Origin: a beta proteobacterium AAP99
Lineage (GTDB): Bacteria > Pseudomonadota > Gammaproteobacteria > Burkholderiales > Burkholderiaceae_C
Length of the DNA stretch: 64,000 nt
Assembly: GCA_001295775.1 (NCBI GenBank)
Contig: LJIA01000001.1
Coordinates: 310,001-374,000, forward strand
Direction: 5' to 3'
Below the pieces are notes generated by a model. That model saw only the letters and a list, made by a program, of their open reading frames with translations, made no database searches and was not told where the DNA came from. This document shows, in pieces, positions 19,406 to 27,816 of this stretch. How positions within the stretch are numbered: the stretch's first letter is position 1; each line of letters begins with the position of its first letter. The position numbers were made by a program, and so were the translations under genes.

Positions 19406-19440
19406 AAAACCCGCATGAACCGAGCATTCATGCGGGTTTT
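19406..19440 (-). terminator. Terminator of the TonB-dependent receptor gene, built from the repeat end
   Basis: A perfect 14-bp stem AAAACCCGCATGAA / TTCATGCGGGTTTT with a 7-nt loop. Read on the minus strand it is followed by TTTTTCTTT. It lies 48 bp beyond the receptor stop and is formed partly by the GCATTCATGCG end of repeat C2. Confidence 0.85.
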
Positions 19441-19485
19441 CAAGGCAAACCGGCTGGAAAGCCGCGCCAGATCAGCGGAAAGCCT
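19422..19485. repeat. Dispersed intergenic repeat, copy C2 (forward orientation)
   Basis: GAGCATTCATGCGGG, degenerate central dyad (CAAGGCAAACCGGCTGG), then GCGCCAGATCAGCGGAAAG. It aligns with copy B and ends 3 bp from the receptor stop codon. Confidence 0.85.
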
Positions 19486-19487
19486 GT

Positions 19488-21905
19488 CTACAGCCGCATC
19501 TCCAGGCGCACCGAGGCATTGATGTCGGTCCGCTGATTGCTCACCGTCTTCTGCAGCTGGTTGGGCAGCAGGAAGCTGGATTCGGTCACGCTGTCGTCAG
19601 CCGACAGGTTCGACAGTGTGAAGCGCAGGCGCGTGGTGCTGTTCACGTTGTAGAGCGCGAACACGTCGTAGACCTTTCGGGTGGACAGGCGCTGCTGCTG
19701 CTCGTTGGTGATCTGGGTGGTGTAGGCCGGCGTCCAGTTGAAGTTGCCGCCCACGCTCCAGGGCGTGCCGCGGAAGCGGTAATCCATGCCGAAGTTGCCA
19801 GTCGCGCGCGGTTGCTGGTCAATGAAGTTGTAGGGGCCGCGCACCTGATTCACCTTGCTGTCGAACACCGACAGGTTGGTGCGGAAGTTGATGGGGATGG
19901 CGTCGTCGATGAGCTCGGGCAGCTGGAACTTGGCATCGAACTCGATGCCGCGGGTCACGGCGTTGCCCAGGTTCACCGGGCGGGACACGTAGCGCGGCAC
20001 CGGCGCCCAGCTGACGGTCTCCAGACTCGTGGCGTTGCGGATCAGGTCCTTGATCTGCCGCTGGAACAGGTTCACCGACAGGATGCCGCCGCTCTTGAAG
20101 TAGTGCTCGTAGGCGATGTCGATGCCGTTGGCGCGCTCGGGCTTGAGCTCGGCATTGCCGGCGCGGTCCGGGCTGGTGGGCGTGTTGGCGCCGGGCACCG
20201 GGAACTGCGTGTTCAGACTGGGCCGGGCGATCAGCTGCTGGCTGTTGGGTGCGCGGTAGCTCTGCGTCAGCGCGAAGCGGATCTGGTCGCGGCGCGGCTG
20301 GGCAAAGCGCCAGACGGCCTGCGCCAGCGGCGTGGTCACGCTGCTCTTGTTGTTGACGGGGGTGCCGGCGTCGCTGCTCTTGGTCTCGATGCTCTCCCAG
20401 CGCACGCCCAGGTAGGTGGACCAGTTGGGCGCCGGGTCCCATTCGTCCTGCACGTACAGCGCCTGACGCAGGGTGGAGACGTTCAGCGTGGAGCCGAATT
20501 CGGCGAGCTGCGGCACGCCGTTCTGCAGCGTGACGGGGGACTCCTTGCGCTTGACGCCTTCGAGTTCGCCGCCGACCACCAGACTGTGCGTGCCGTCCAG
20601 CGAATGCGTCAGCTTGCCAGCCAGGTTCCAGCTACGGTCGGTGATGTCGTTGCTGCTTTGCTGGATGAGATTCTGCGTACCGCTGCCGTCAAACTGGCGC
20701 AGGGTGGAGGCACTGTCCAGCTTGAACTGGCCGCCGCTCGCACGCAGCTCATAGCGTGCCTTTTCGCTCAGGCGCTTGTTGAGCTGCGTGTTGAAGCGCG
20801 TCACCCAGAAGTCACCCTTGTTGTTGAACTCGCTTGTCGCGTACGGCGCTGTGCCCACGGGCTGCTCCAGCGTCCCGGATGAGCGGTTCTTGAATTCATT
20901 GCGCACAACGAAGGGCTGGATGCTGAACATCTCGCCCTGGCCCAGGCGCCACTGGAAGCGGCCGCTGCCGAACAGACGCGTCGTGTCATTCACGGACTCG
21001 CTGCGGGTGCGCTGATCGAAGCTCAGGTTGCCGCCGGGCAGGTCGGTGTAGGTGGTGCGGCTCTCGTTGCTGTTGCGGTTGCGGTCGTGGCCGGCACTCA
21101 GGGTCGCGTTGTAGGTGCCCGTGGTGCTGAGCACGCCGTTGCGGTTCCAGCTCGCGTTGCCGGACGGCTCGCCGCGCTCGAACTGCAGGCTCGCGCGAAC
21201 ATCATTGGACAGCTGGCGCAGTGGCTCACGCAGGATGATGTTGATGGTGCCGGCAATGGCGCGGGCCCCGGTTTCGGCGGTGGGTGCGCGCAGGATCTCG
21301 ATGCGTTCGACCTGCTCGGGCGTGATCTGCTCGACCGAGAAGCCGGGCGGGATGCGCTCGCCGTTGATCAGGATCTGCGTGAAGCCGCCGCCCATGCCGC
21401 GCATGCGGATCGGGCCGCCGCGCCCCGGGGGGCCGCCCTGCGTGACGCCTGGCATGCGGCGCAGTACATCACCCAGGTTGCTGTCGCCGTACTGCTCGAT
21501 CGTCTGCCGGTCGATGACGATCTTGCTCGCTGTGCTGTTGCGGCGCTGGTCGTTTTCGCCAGTGCGGTTACCCGTGACTTCCACGCCGGGCAGCACGCGC
21601 TGGGCCGGGTTGCCGCTGGTGGCACCTGCGGGAGCACCCTGCGGGCGAGTCCCAGCCGGCGCCGAAGGCACTGCACTGGCCGGCGCGGGGGCCGCCGCCG
21701 GAGCAGGTGCAGGCGCGGATGCAGGCGTATCAGCCGCAGGGGCAGGTGCCGGAGCAGGGGTGGGTGCCGGTCCCGGGCTCGGCGCCTGCTGCGCATGCGC
21801 CGCAAAGGCCAGGCTCAGGGCGAGTGTCAGTGCCGTGGGGGCGAGGGCCTTGAATCGTGGGGAAACAGAACGGGCTGGGCGTACGGCAGCAGTGTGGGCG
21901 GGCAT
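19488..21905 (-). CDS. TonB-dependent outer-membrane receptor
   Basis: An 805-aa receptor. A signal peptide ends near LAFAAHA|QQA, followed by a roughly 80-residue Pro/Ala-rich segment that is unusual between signal and plug. The plug domain starts around GVEVTGNRTGENDQRRNSTA and includes DVLRRMPGVTQGG, the conserved IRMRGMGGGFTQILINGERI and VERIEILRAPTAE. A 22-strand barrel follows, ending LEMRL. No substrate-specific neighbour is present, and no Fur box or cobalamin riboswitch is recognisable upstream, so the ligand is open. The start at 21905 is chosen because it leads directly into the signal peptide. Confidence 0.9.
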   Translation of the reverse strand: MPAHTAAVRPARSVSPRFKALAPTALTLALSLAFAAHAQQAPSPGPAPTPAPAPAPAADTPASAPAPAPAAAPAPASAVPSAPAGTRPQGAPAGATSGNPAQRVLPGVEVTGNRTGENDQRRNSTASKIVIDRQTIEQYGDSNLGDVLRRMPGVTQGGPPGRGGPIRMRGMGGGFTQILINGERIPPGFSVEQITPEQVERIEILRAPTAETGARAIAGTINIILREPLRQLSNDVRASLQFERGEPSGNASWNRNGVLSTTGTYNATLSAGHDRNRNSNESRTTYTDLPGGNLSFDQRTRSESVNDTTRLFGSGRFQWRLGQGEMFSIQPFVVRNEFKNRSSGTLEQPVGTAPYATSEFNNKGDFWVTRFNTQLNKRLSEKARYELRASGGQFKLDSASTLRQFDGSGTQNLIQQSSNDITDRSWNLAGKLTHSLDGTHSLVVGGELEGVKRKESPVTLQNGVPQLAEFGSTLNVSTLRQALYVQDEWDPAPNWSTYLGVRWESIETKSSDAGTPVNNKSSVTTPLAQAVWRFAQPRRDQIRFALTQSYRAPNSQQLIARPSLNTQFPVPGANTPTSPDRAGNAELKPERANGIDIAYEHYFKSGGILSVNLFQRQIKDLIRNATSLETVSWAPVPRYVSRPVNLGNAVTRGIEFDAKFQLPELIDDAIPINFRTNLSVFDSKVNQVRGPYNFIDQQPRATGNFGMDYRFRGTPWSVGGNFNWTPAYTTQITNEQQQRLSTRKVYDVFALYNVNSTTRLRFTLSNLSADDSVTESSFLLPNQLQKTVSNQRTDINASVRLEMRL

Positions 21906-22217
21906 GAGTGACGAACGAGAATTCAGGCGGAGGAGGTGAGCACGCGAACCGCGCCAGCCATGGCCGCGCGGCACGCGATGCCCTGCATTGTTGTTTGCGA
22001 GGGCGGGAGTTCCCGCGCCGCGTGCTTGAGCAGGTCAATCCGCCAATCTACACGGCCGGGCTACCCGACCGTCAGCGGGAAAACGCCTGTCCAGCTGGGC
22101 CGGCCGCAGGTGCATGCCGGGGCCTTCAAGGCGGCGTGCAGGACCGTCCCAGGGTCGGCCGACCCGAAGCGCGCCTAACATGCGACTTTGACGTTTTGCC
22201 CCCGCAGGATCGGCTTC
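21906..22217. other. Divergent intergenic region between receptor and MFS genes
   Basis: A 312-bp region with no convincing gene. It contains a small perfect hairpin GCGGGA-GT-TCCCGC at 22003-22016 and GC-rich partial dyads around 22090-22160. I compared it by eye with cobalamin riboswitch motifs and Fur boxes and found neither. Confidence 0.5.
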
Positions 22218-23516
22218 ATGACCACGGCATCCTCTGCCACCGTGCAGACCCCATCCGGCGGCGTGCCCGCAAGTGAGCGCACCGCAGACTGCCCGCAGCG
22301 CCGCCGCGAAGACATCGCCACCATCAGTTTCATCGGCCTGTCGCACGGCACCTCGCATTTCTTTCACCTGCTGCTGGCCGCGCCGCTGTTCCCGTTTCTG
22401 GCCCAGGCCTTCAGCGTGAGCTACACGCAGCTCGGCCTGCTGATGACCGTGTTCTTCACGGTCTCGGCGATCGTGCAGGCCGGCGCAGGCTTTGTGGTGG
22501 ACCGCGTGGGTGCGCGGCCGGTGCTGTACTTCGCCATCAGCTGCTTTGCGGTGGCGGCGTTCTCGGCCGCCGCCGCGCCGGTGTTCTGGACGCTCTACGC
22601 GAGTGCCGCACTGGCCGGGCTGGGCAATGGCGTGTTCCATCCGGTCAACTACTCCATCCTGAACGCCCGCGTGGCCAAGCCCCGCCTCGGGCATGCGTTC
22701 TCGGTGCACGGCATCACCGGCAACCTGGGCTGGGCGGCCGCGCCGGTGTTTCTGGCCGGCATTGCCGCGGCCACCAGCTGGCGCCATGCGCTGGCCGCCG
22801 CCGGTTGCGCGGCGCTGGCCTCGCTCGCCGTGCTGTTCAGCCAGCGCAGGCATCTGGATGACAGCGCGCTGGCCGCGCAGCGTGCTGCCGAGCGCCAGAG
22901 CCAGAAGGCGGGCGAGAGCAATGCGCTGGCCTTCATGGCCAACCCGGCCGTGTGGATGTGCTGGACCTTCTTCTTCTTCACCACCATGGCGGTGGGTGCG
23001 ATCCAGAGCTTTGCGCCGACGGTCGCTACGCTGGAGTACGGCTTTTCGGCGGAGCTGTCGTCCACCATCATCACGGTCTACATGGTGGTGTCCGCGCTGG
23101 GCATGCTGCTGGGCGGCTGGGTGGTGGCGCGTTTTGACCGGTATGACGGGATCATCGCCGTGGCACTGGCCATCAGCGCGCTGGCCGCGGTGCTGATCGC
23201 CATGAAGGCGCTGGCCGGCCTGGGCCTGTTGCTGCTGCTGGCGGTGATGGGCTTTGGCGCCGGCATGGCAGGCCCCTCGCGGGACATGCTGATCCGCGCC
23301 GCGGCCACCAAGGGTGCCCTGGGGCGTGTGTATGGCGTCGTCTACAGCGGGCTGGACGTGGGCCTGATGGTGGCGCCGGCGCTGTTCGGCTGGCTGCTGG
23401 ATCACGGCCACACCAACAAGATCTTTGCCTTTGTGGCGGTGTTCCAGACGCTTGCGATCCTGACCGCCTGGCGGGTGGGCAGCCGCACTGCGCAGGCCGC
23501 GCCCGCTGCAGCATGA
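22218..23516 (+). CDS. Major facilitator superfamily transporter (fosmidomycin-resistance-like branch)
   Basis: A 432-aa inner-membrane transporter with twelve helices. The N-terminal SHGTSHFFHLLLAAPLFPFL and SVSYTQLGLLMTVFF, the loop DRVGARPVL (MFS motif A), and GLGNGVFHPVNYS followed by HGITGNLGWAAAPV are characteristic of the Fsr-like/MFS-1 branch. ATG 22218 has GCAGGA upstream; a TTG at 22188 is less likely. The stop overlaps the next gene by ATGA, giving a transporter-acetyltransferase-RraA triad that is translated as a unit. Substrate unknown. Confidence 0.85.
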   Translation: MTTASSATVQTPSGGVPASERTADCPQRRREDIATISFIGLSHGTSHFFHLLLAAPLFPFLAQAFSVSYTQLGLLMTVFFTVSAIVQAGAGFVVDRVGARPVLYFAISCFAVAAFSAAAAPVFWTLYASAALAGLGNGVFHPVNYSILNARVAKPRLGHAFSVHGITGNLGWAAAPVFLAGIAAATSWRHALAAAGCAALASLAVLFSQRRHLDDSALAAQRAAERQSQKAGESNALAFMANPAVWMCWTFFFFTTMAVGAIQSFAPTVATLEYGFSAELSSTIITVYMVVSALGMLLGGWVVARFDRYDGIIAVALAISALAAVLIAMKALAGLGLLLLLAVMGFGAGMAGPSRDMLIRAAATKGALGRVYGVVYSGLDVGLMVAPALFGWLLDHGHTNKIFAFVAVFQTLAILTAWRVGSRTAQAAPAAA

Positions 23517-24346
23517 AGGTCCGCTCGCTGGGCTTGCAGACCCATCTGATGTTTGCCCGCTTCGATGGCCAGATCATCGAGCGGCCGGACTGCATCGTGG
23601 TGCGCTCGCCCGCCAATCCGACCTTCTACTGGGGCAATTTCCTGCTGTTTCCGCAGGCGCCCAAGGGCTTTGACGACATCAAGTGGATCGCACGGTTTCA
23701 CGAGGAGATCGGCGCGCATCAGCCCGAGAGCAAGCACATCGCGCTGGCGGTGGATGCGCCTTCGCCGGGCAAGATCCCGCCCGCCTTCAAGGACCTGGGC
23801 TTCGAGTTCTTCGAAAACGCCACGCTCGTGCTCGATACCCTGCCGCCACTGCCGGCGCTGGCATCCAGCGCGGTGCAGATCCGGCCGATCGACTACGCCA
23901 CTGAGCTGGAGGCGCTGATCGCGCTGGAGTTGAGCGACGGCGGCGACGGCTATGAGCCCGTGGGCTATGAAATCTTTCGCCGCAAGCAGCACGCGCGCTA
24001 CGCCGCCATGGTGCGGGCTGGCATGGGCCAATGGTTTGGCGCGTGGCTGGGCGATCAGCTGGTGGCCGGCTGCGGCCTCTTTCACGAGAACCGCCTCGGA
24101 CGCTTCCAGTACGTGATGACGCACGAGGCGTTTCGCGGCCGCGGGATCTGCACGCGGCTCATCCACGAAGCCACGCGCATGGCCTTCGAGCAGTGGCACT
24201 GCGAGCGCCTGGTGATCGAAGCCGAACCCGAAGCGGGAGGCCACCGCGTGTACCGCCGCGTGGGCTTTCGCCTCAGGGAGTCCAACTGGGGCATGCAGCT
24301 GCGTGCGCCGGCCGACCGCAAACCCCAAGCACTTTCTCAGCCATGA
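23513..24346 (+). CDS. GNAT-family N-acetyltransferase, two-part protein
   Basis: A 277-aa protein. The C-terminal half is a GNAT domain with the acetyl-CoA loop [19 protein letters not shown] and the closing motif [16 protein letters not shown]. The N-terminal half ([20 protein letters not shown], then [16 protein letters not shown]) looks like a degenerate second GNAT-like domain seen in some actinobacterial and burkholderial paralogues. Start and stop both overlap their neighbours by ATGA (23513-23516 and 24343-24346). Substrate unknown; the neighbouring transporter and RraA suggest a small-metabolite role. Confidence 0.8.
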   Translation: MKVRSLGLQTHLMFARFDGQIIERPDCIVVRSPANPTFYWGNFLLFPQAPKGFDDIKWIARFHEEIGAHQPESKHIALAVDAPSPGKIPPAFKDLGFEFFENATLVLDTLPPLPALASSAVQIRPIDYATELEALIALELSDGGDGYEPVGYEIFRRKQHARYAAMVRAGMGQWFGAWLGDQLVAGCGLFHENRLGRFQYVMTHEAFRGRGICTRLIHEATRMAFEQWHCERLVIEAEPEAGGHRVYRRVGFRLRESNWGMQLRAPADRKPQALSQP

Positions 24347-24858
24347 GCCTGGCGATGTCGACGCACACACCTGCCACCACTGACCTCTGCGACGCCCACG
24401 AAGACCTTCTGGCGGACGGCCGGCTGCGCGTGCTGCCCGATGTGTTCCGCCTGGCACTCGGCCAGCGCCGCGCCGCCTGTGGCCCGGCCGTGACGCTCAA
24501 GCTCTTCGAGGACAACACCCTGGTACGCGCCCAGCTTGAAATGGCGGGTGAGGGCAGGGTGCTGGTGGTCGATGGCGGCGCGAGCCTGCGCCGTGCGCTG
24601 GTGGGCGGCAACCTGGGCAAGCTGGCCGAGCAGAACGGCTGGGCCGCGATTCTCGTGAACGGCGCCGTGCGCGATGCCGAGGAGCTGAACGCCTGCACGG
24701 TGTGTGTGCGCGCGCTCGGTGCCAGCCCGCGCAAGACCCCCAAGGGCGGGGCGGGCAGTGTGAATGTCGCCGTGGAGATTGCGGGCGTGACGGTGCGGCC
24801 CGGGGAGTGGATCTACATCGACCGCGACGGCATTCTCGTCAGCACCGAGGCGCTGTAG
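24343..24858 (+). CDS. rraA: RraA-family protein (RNase E inhibitor / HMG aldolase fold)
   Basis: A 171-aa RraA fold protein. Conserved stretches: [20 protein letters not shown], the anion-binding loop [38 protein letters not shown] with the metal-site Arg-Asp, and [15 protein letters not shown]. In E. coli RraA inhibits RNase E. Many family members instead are divalent-metal 4-hydroxy-4-methyl-2-oxoglutarate/oxaloacetate aldolases, and the retained R-D supports aldolase competence here. The start overlaps the GNAT gene; ATG 24355 is a possible shorter start. The name follows the family; in vivo function is undecided. Confidence 0.85.
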   Translation: MSLAMSTHTPATTDLCDAHEDLLADGRLRVLPDVFRLALGQRRAACGPAVTLKLFEDNTLVRAQLEMAGEGRVLVVDGGASLRRALVGGNLGKLAEQNGWAAILVNGAVRDAEELNACTVCVRALGASPRKTPKGGAGSVNVAVEIAGVTVRPGEWIYIDRDGILVSTEAL

Positions 24859-24867
24859 TCGGGCTGG

Positions 24868-24906
24868 GTGTTCGGGCTCGGTGTTCGGGCTCGGTGTTCG
24901 GGCCGG
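24868..24906. repeat. Short tandem repeat, 3 x 13 bp
   Basis: Three consecutive copies of GTGTTCGGGCTCG, the last varying at its end (GGGCCGG), starting 10 bp after the rraA stop. The 24859-25032 gap otherwise holds only GC-rich sequence with no clear terminator. Confidence 0.9.
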
Positions 24907-25032
24907 GCGTTGGCCTCGTCGGGCGGCGTTCAGGCAAGCCGGCCGAATCGCCTGATTGCGCGAGCGCAACGCCGCTGCGCGGCTCGTAAGCTGGAAGTCT
25001 TCCATTCACGCTCCCATGCCCCCGGAGACTCC

Positions 25033-25458
25033 ATGGCCCGCCTGCTTTTCGTCTACGGCACCCTGCGCAAGGGTGAGACCAACGACATCAACCGCTTTGA
25101 ACCCGCGCCGAGATACGTCGGCGAAAGCCGCATTCGCGGCTACCTCTACGACCGCGGCACCTACCCCGGTCTGGTGCTGGATGGCTCCGGCGACTGGGTC
25201 GTGGGTGAGGTGTATGACATCGCGCCCGAGCTGGAGCCGCAGCTCGACGCCCTGGAAGCCGAATATCCCGCCGCGCCCGACGAATTCCCCAAGGAAACCG
25301 TGCGCCTGACGGTCAATGACGAGCGCGAAAGCGCCATCGTCTACGCCATGCACAAGAAGTTTGCGGCCGAAGCCACGCCGATCGCTGGTGGCGACTGGGT
25401 GTCGTATCGCAGGCTGCGTGACGCGGGGGCGCTGTTGCCGGACGCGGAGGATGCGTGA
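25033..25458 (+). CDS. Gamma-glutamylcyclotransferase family protein (AIG2-like)
   Basis: A 141-aa enzyme-like protein of the GGACT/AIG2 fold, which releases 5-oxoproline from gamma-glutamyl amines. The hallmark FVYGTLRKGETN (substrate-binding YGSL/YGTL loop) is at the N-terminus. The catalytic glutamate is in ALEAEYPAAPDEF, and a conserved Tyr follows in IVYAMHKK. ATG 25033 has CGGAGACTCC upstream. It overlaps the next small exported protein gene in a TGATG. Confidence 0.88.
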   Translation: MARLLFVYGTLRKGETNDINRFEPAPRYVGESRIRGYLYDRGTYPGLVLDGSGDWVVGEVYDIAPELEPQLDALEAEYPAAPDEFPKETVRLTVNDERESAIVYAMHKKFAAEATPIAGGDWVSYRRLRDAGALLPDAEDA

Positions 25459-25850
25459 TGCTGCGCCGAATCTTTGTAGCGGCTGGCGTGCTCTCCGCCT
25501 TCGGTGCTCATGCTGCGGAGTCCTGCGACAAGCGCCTCGTTCTAGCGCTCGGTGAGCGTGATGTTGTTGCCTTGTCGAGCTTGCTGGGCGGCGGCACTGC
25601 TGAAGGCGTGACGCGCATGCTTAGCGAAGCGGGGTCACTCACCGCGATCACGTCCGTGGAGCGGCCGCGCTTCGTGAAACATGTGCGGCTGACCATCAAG
25701 CGTGCTGCACAGGCGGATCGGTACTCGTACGCACCGATCTGGATCAATGCCCTGTCCAAACCGCTTGGGCCGGTTCAGTTCCACGCAGAAGTCATTGATG
25801 CCAACCGTTGCAGCCTGGCTGCCTTGCACCTTGACCAGGAAGCCCCCTGA
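25458..25850 (+). CDS. Small exported protein of unknown function
   Basis: A 130-aa protein that I do not recognise. A short signal peptide (RRIFVAAGVLSAFGAHA|AES) is followed by about 110 residues with two cysteines (ESCDKRL and NRCSLAAL) near the ends of the mature chain that could form one disulfide. It is coupled to the cyclotransferase gene by a TGATG overlap. It could also start at GTG 25455. Confidence 0.65.
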   Translation: MLRRIFVAAGVLSAFGAHAAESCDKRLVLALGERDVVALSSLLGGGTAEGVTRMLSEAGSLTAITSVERPRFVKHVRLTIKRAAQADRYSYAPIWINALSKPLGPVQFHAEVIDANRCSLAALHLDQEAP

Positions 25851-25871
25851 CACGGCCGGCATCTCATAATA

Positions 25872-25887
25872 CGAAACGTTCGTTTCG
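25872..25887. promoter_or_regulatory. Perfect dyad upstream of aceA resembling a PsrA/TetR-type site
   Basis: CGAAACG-TT-CGTTTCG. It contains GAAAC-N4-GTTTC, which fits the fatty-acid-responsive PsrA consensus (G/C)AAAC-N2-4-GTTT(G/C). A fatty-acid-sensing repressor would make physiological sense for isocitrate lyase. Assignment of the regulator is inference. Confidence 0.45.
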
Positions 25888-25958
25888 CATCAAGAAACGC
25901 CCTGCGGCGCCGCCGCATCCACGCGTTTCACGATCCCTCATCTCGTTTCATATTGTGA

Positions 25959-25972
25959 TTGACGCAAGTCAA
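25959..25972. promoter_or_regulatory. FNR/Anr-type box upstream of aceA
   Basis: TTGAC-GCAA-GTCAA, a perfect 5-4-5 dyad one transition per half away from the FNR consensus TTGAT-N4-ATCAA. It lies roughly 40-48 bp before the likely start region defined by AT-rich TATATAAG (26002-26009), close to where an activating FNR-family protein would bind. Confidence 0.5.
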
Positions 25973-25995
25973 ATCATTGATTTTGAACGAGAAAA

Positions 25996-26020
25996 AATTC
26001 TTATATAAGACATAAGAATT
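25996..26020. promoter_or_regulatory. 9-bp inverted repeat overlapping the probable aceA -10 region
   Basis: AATTCTTAT-N7-ATAAGAATT, perfect. It covers the TATATAAG that is the best -10 candidate, a typical place for repressor binding. The rest of the 25851-26258 gap is markedly AT-richer than its surroundings and has no gene. Confidence 0.5.
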
Positions 26021-26258
26021 GGTTTGCTGCAGCGCAAAACCGTCCTATCCTGAATCCAAGCCCAACGCACTTGTGACATGGCTCTCGCGTACCCCGCACC
26101 GCCATGCCGCGCCAGCGCAAACCCGGTCTGCCGACCGGGTTGATTCAGGAAAGACCACCGCGCCAGCGCGCCGGCCCGCCCAAATCGGCAGCCGCGCACA
26201 CCCCTGACAGTGAATGCGTCACTGCACAAATTTTTTGTCTCAACAGGAGTGGAAAACC

Positions 26259-27551
26259 ATGTCTTCACGTGAACTCGAAGCCCAGAAGCTGCAACGCGAG
26301 TGGGAAACCAGCCCCCGCTGGAAGGGCATCAAGCGCGGCTACACCGCCGAGGACGTCGTGCGTCTGCGCGGCTCCATCCAGATCGAGCACACCCTGGCCA
26401 AGCGCGGCTCCGAGAAGCTGTGGAAGCTGCTCAATGAAGAGCCCTTCATCAACGCCCTGGGCGCGCTCACCGGCAACCAGGCCATGCAGCAGGTCAAGGC
26501 CGGTCTGAAGGCCATCTACCTGTCTGGCTGGCAGGTGGCGGGCGACGCCAACCTCGCCGGCGAGATGTACCCCGACCAGTCCCTGTACCCGGCCAACTCG
26601 GTGCCGCAGGTGGTCAAGCGCATCAACAACACCTTCACCCGCGCCGACCAGATCCAGTGGAGCGAAGGCAAGAACGACATCGACTTCTTCGCACCCATCG
26701 TGGCCGACGCGGAAGCCGGCTTCGGCGGCGTGCTGAACGCCTTCGAACTGATGAAGGCCATGATCGAAGCCGGCGCCTCCGGCGTGCACTTCGAAGACCA
26801 GCTCGCTTCAGTGAAGAAGTGCGGCCACATGGGTGGCAAGGTGCTCGTGCCGACGCGTGAAGCTGTCGCCAAGCTGGTGGCGGCCCGTCTGGCAGCCGAT
26901 GTGATGGGCGTGCCCACGCTGCTCGTGGCCCGTACGGACGCTGAAGCCGCAGACCTCGTGACGAGCGACGTGGACGACACCGACAAGCCCTTCTGCACCG
27001 GCGAGCGCACGGTGGAAGGCTTCTACCGCACCAAGCCCGGTCTGGACCAGGCCATCAGCCGCGGTCTGGCCTACGCGCCGTATGCAGACCTCGTGTGGTG
27101 CGAAACCGGCAAGCCGGATCTGGCCTACGCCAAGGCCTTTGCCGAAGCCATCCACAAGCACTTCCCGGGCAAGATGCTGGCCTACAACTGCTCGCCCTCG
27201 TTCAACTGGAAGAAGAACCTGGACGACGCCACGATCGCCAAGTTCCAGCGTGAACTCGGCGCCATGGGCTACAAGTTCCAGTTCATCACCCTGGCCGGCT
27301 TCCACAGCCTGAACTACTCCATGTTCAACCTGGCCTACGGCTACGCCCGCGACAACATGAGCGCCTTCGTGCAGCTGCAGGAAGCCGAATTTGCCGCCGC
27401 CGAGAAGGGCTTCACCGCCGTGAAGCACCAGCGCGAGGTGGGCACCGGCTACTTCGACGCCGTGACCACGACGATCGAGAAGGAAGCCTCCACCGCAGCC
27501 CTGAAGGGCTCGACCGAGGACGAGCAGTTCTTCGACAAGAAGGTCGCCTGA
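26259..27551 (+). CDS. aceA: Isocitrate lyase
   Basis: Cleaves isocitrate to succinate and glyoxylate, the first step of the glyoxylate bypass; 430 aa, cytoplasmic tetramer. The ICL signature [14 protein letters not shown] carries the catalytic Cys188; other conserved parts are [12 protein letters not shown] (metal/substrate), [15 protein letters not shown] and [14 protein letters not shown] 26259 follows CAGGAGTGG, a good RBS; the frame extends 45 bp upstream without an RBS. Three separate dyads lie upstream (25872, 25959, 25996). glcB, encoding the second bypass enzyme, lies 3.2 kb downstream. Confidence 0.97.
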   Translation: MSSRELEAQKLQREWETSPRWKGIKRGYTAEDVVRLRGSIQIEHTLAKRGSEKLWKLLNEEPFINALGALTGNQAMQQVKAGLKAIYLSGWQVAGDANLAGEMYPDQSLYPANSVPQVVKRINNTFTRADQIQWSEGKNDIDFFAPIVADAEAGFGGVLNAFELMKAMIEAGASGVHFEDQLASVKKCGHMGGKVLVPTREAVAKLVAARLAADVMGVPTLLVARTDAEAADLVTSDVDDTDKPFCTGERTVEGFYRTKPGLDQAISRGLAYAPYADLVWCETGKPDLAYAKAFAEAIHKHFPGKMLAYNCSPSFNWKKNLDDATIAKFQRELGAMGYKFQFITLAGFHSLNYSMFNLAYGYARDNMSAFVQLQEAEFAAAEKGFTAVKHQREVGTGYFDAVTTTIEKEASTAALKGSTEDEQFFDKKVA

Positions 27552-27576
27552 ACCTGACACGGTGAGCACGCCCGCC

Positions 27577-27600
27577 GCGCGCTGCAGACCCGCAGCGCGC
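27577..27600. repeat. Perfect 9-bp hairpin between aceA and its terminator
   Basis: GCGCGCTGC-AGACCC-GCAGCGCGC, 26 bp after the aceA stop and 74 bp before the T-rich terminator. It could stabilise the 3' end of the aceA mRNA. Confidence 0.5.
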
Positions 27601-27674
27601 CGGACGCGGCAGGAGGAGACAGGCGCAGCCCGCGCGGGGCACACCGCAGCGGCTGCGCACACAAGCGCAAGACC

Positions 27675-27706
27675 ACGCCGGCATCCGCAAGGAGCCGGCG
27701 TTTTTT
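27675..27706 (+). terminator. Rho-independent terminator of aceA
   Basis: ACGCCGGC / GCCGGCGT stem with an 11-nt loop and a run of six or more T residues. Confidence 0.85.
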
Positions 27707-27816
27707 CTTGGGGCGCGGCGGCGAACAGGCGCGGCATTGCGCCCCTGTTCAGGCCTTCAGTCAGCGCGGGTTCTGCCGAAAATCAGGACAGGCTCAATCC
27801 CCCCTGCGTTGTTCCC

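Noticed and set aside
21906-22217. Cobalamin riboswitch or Fur box upstream of the TonB-dependent receptor
   Set aside because: Read on the minus strand, the conserved riboswitch core blocks and the AT-rich Fur consensus are absent.
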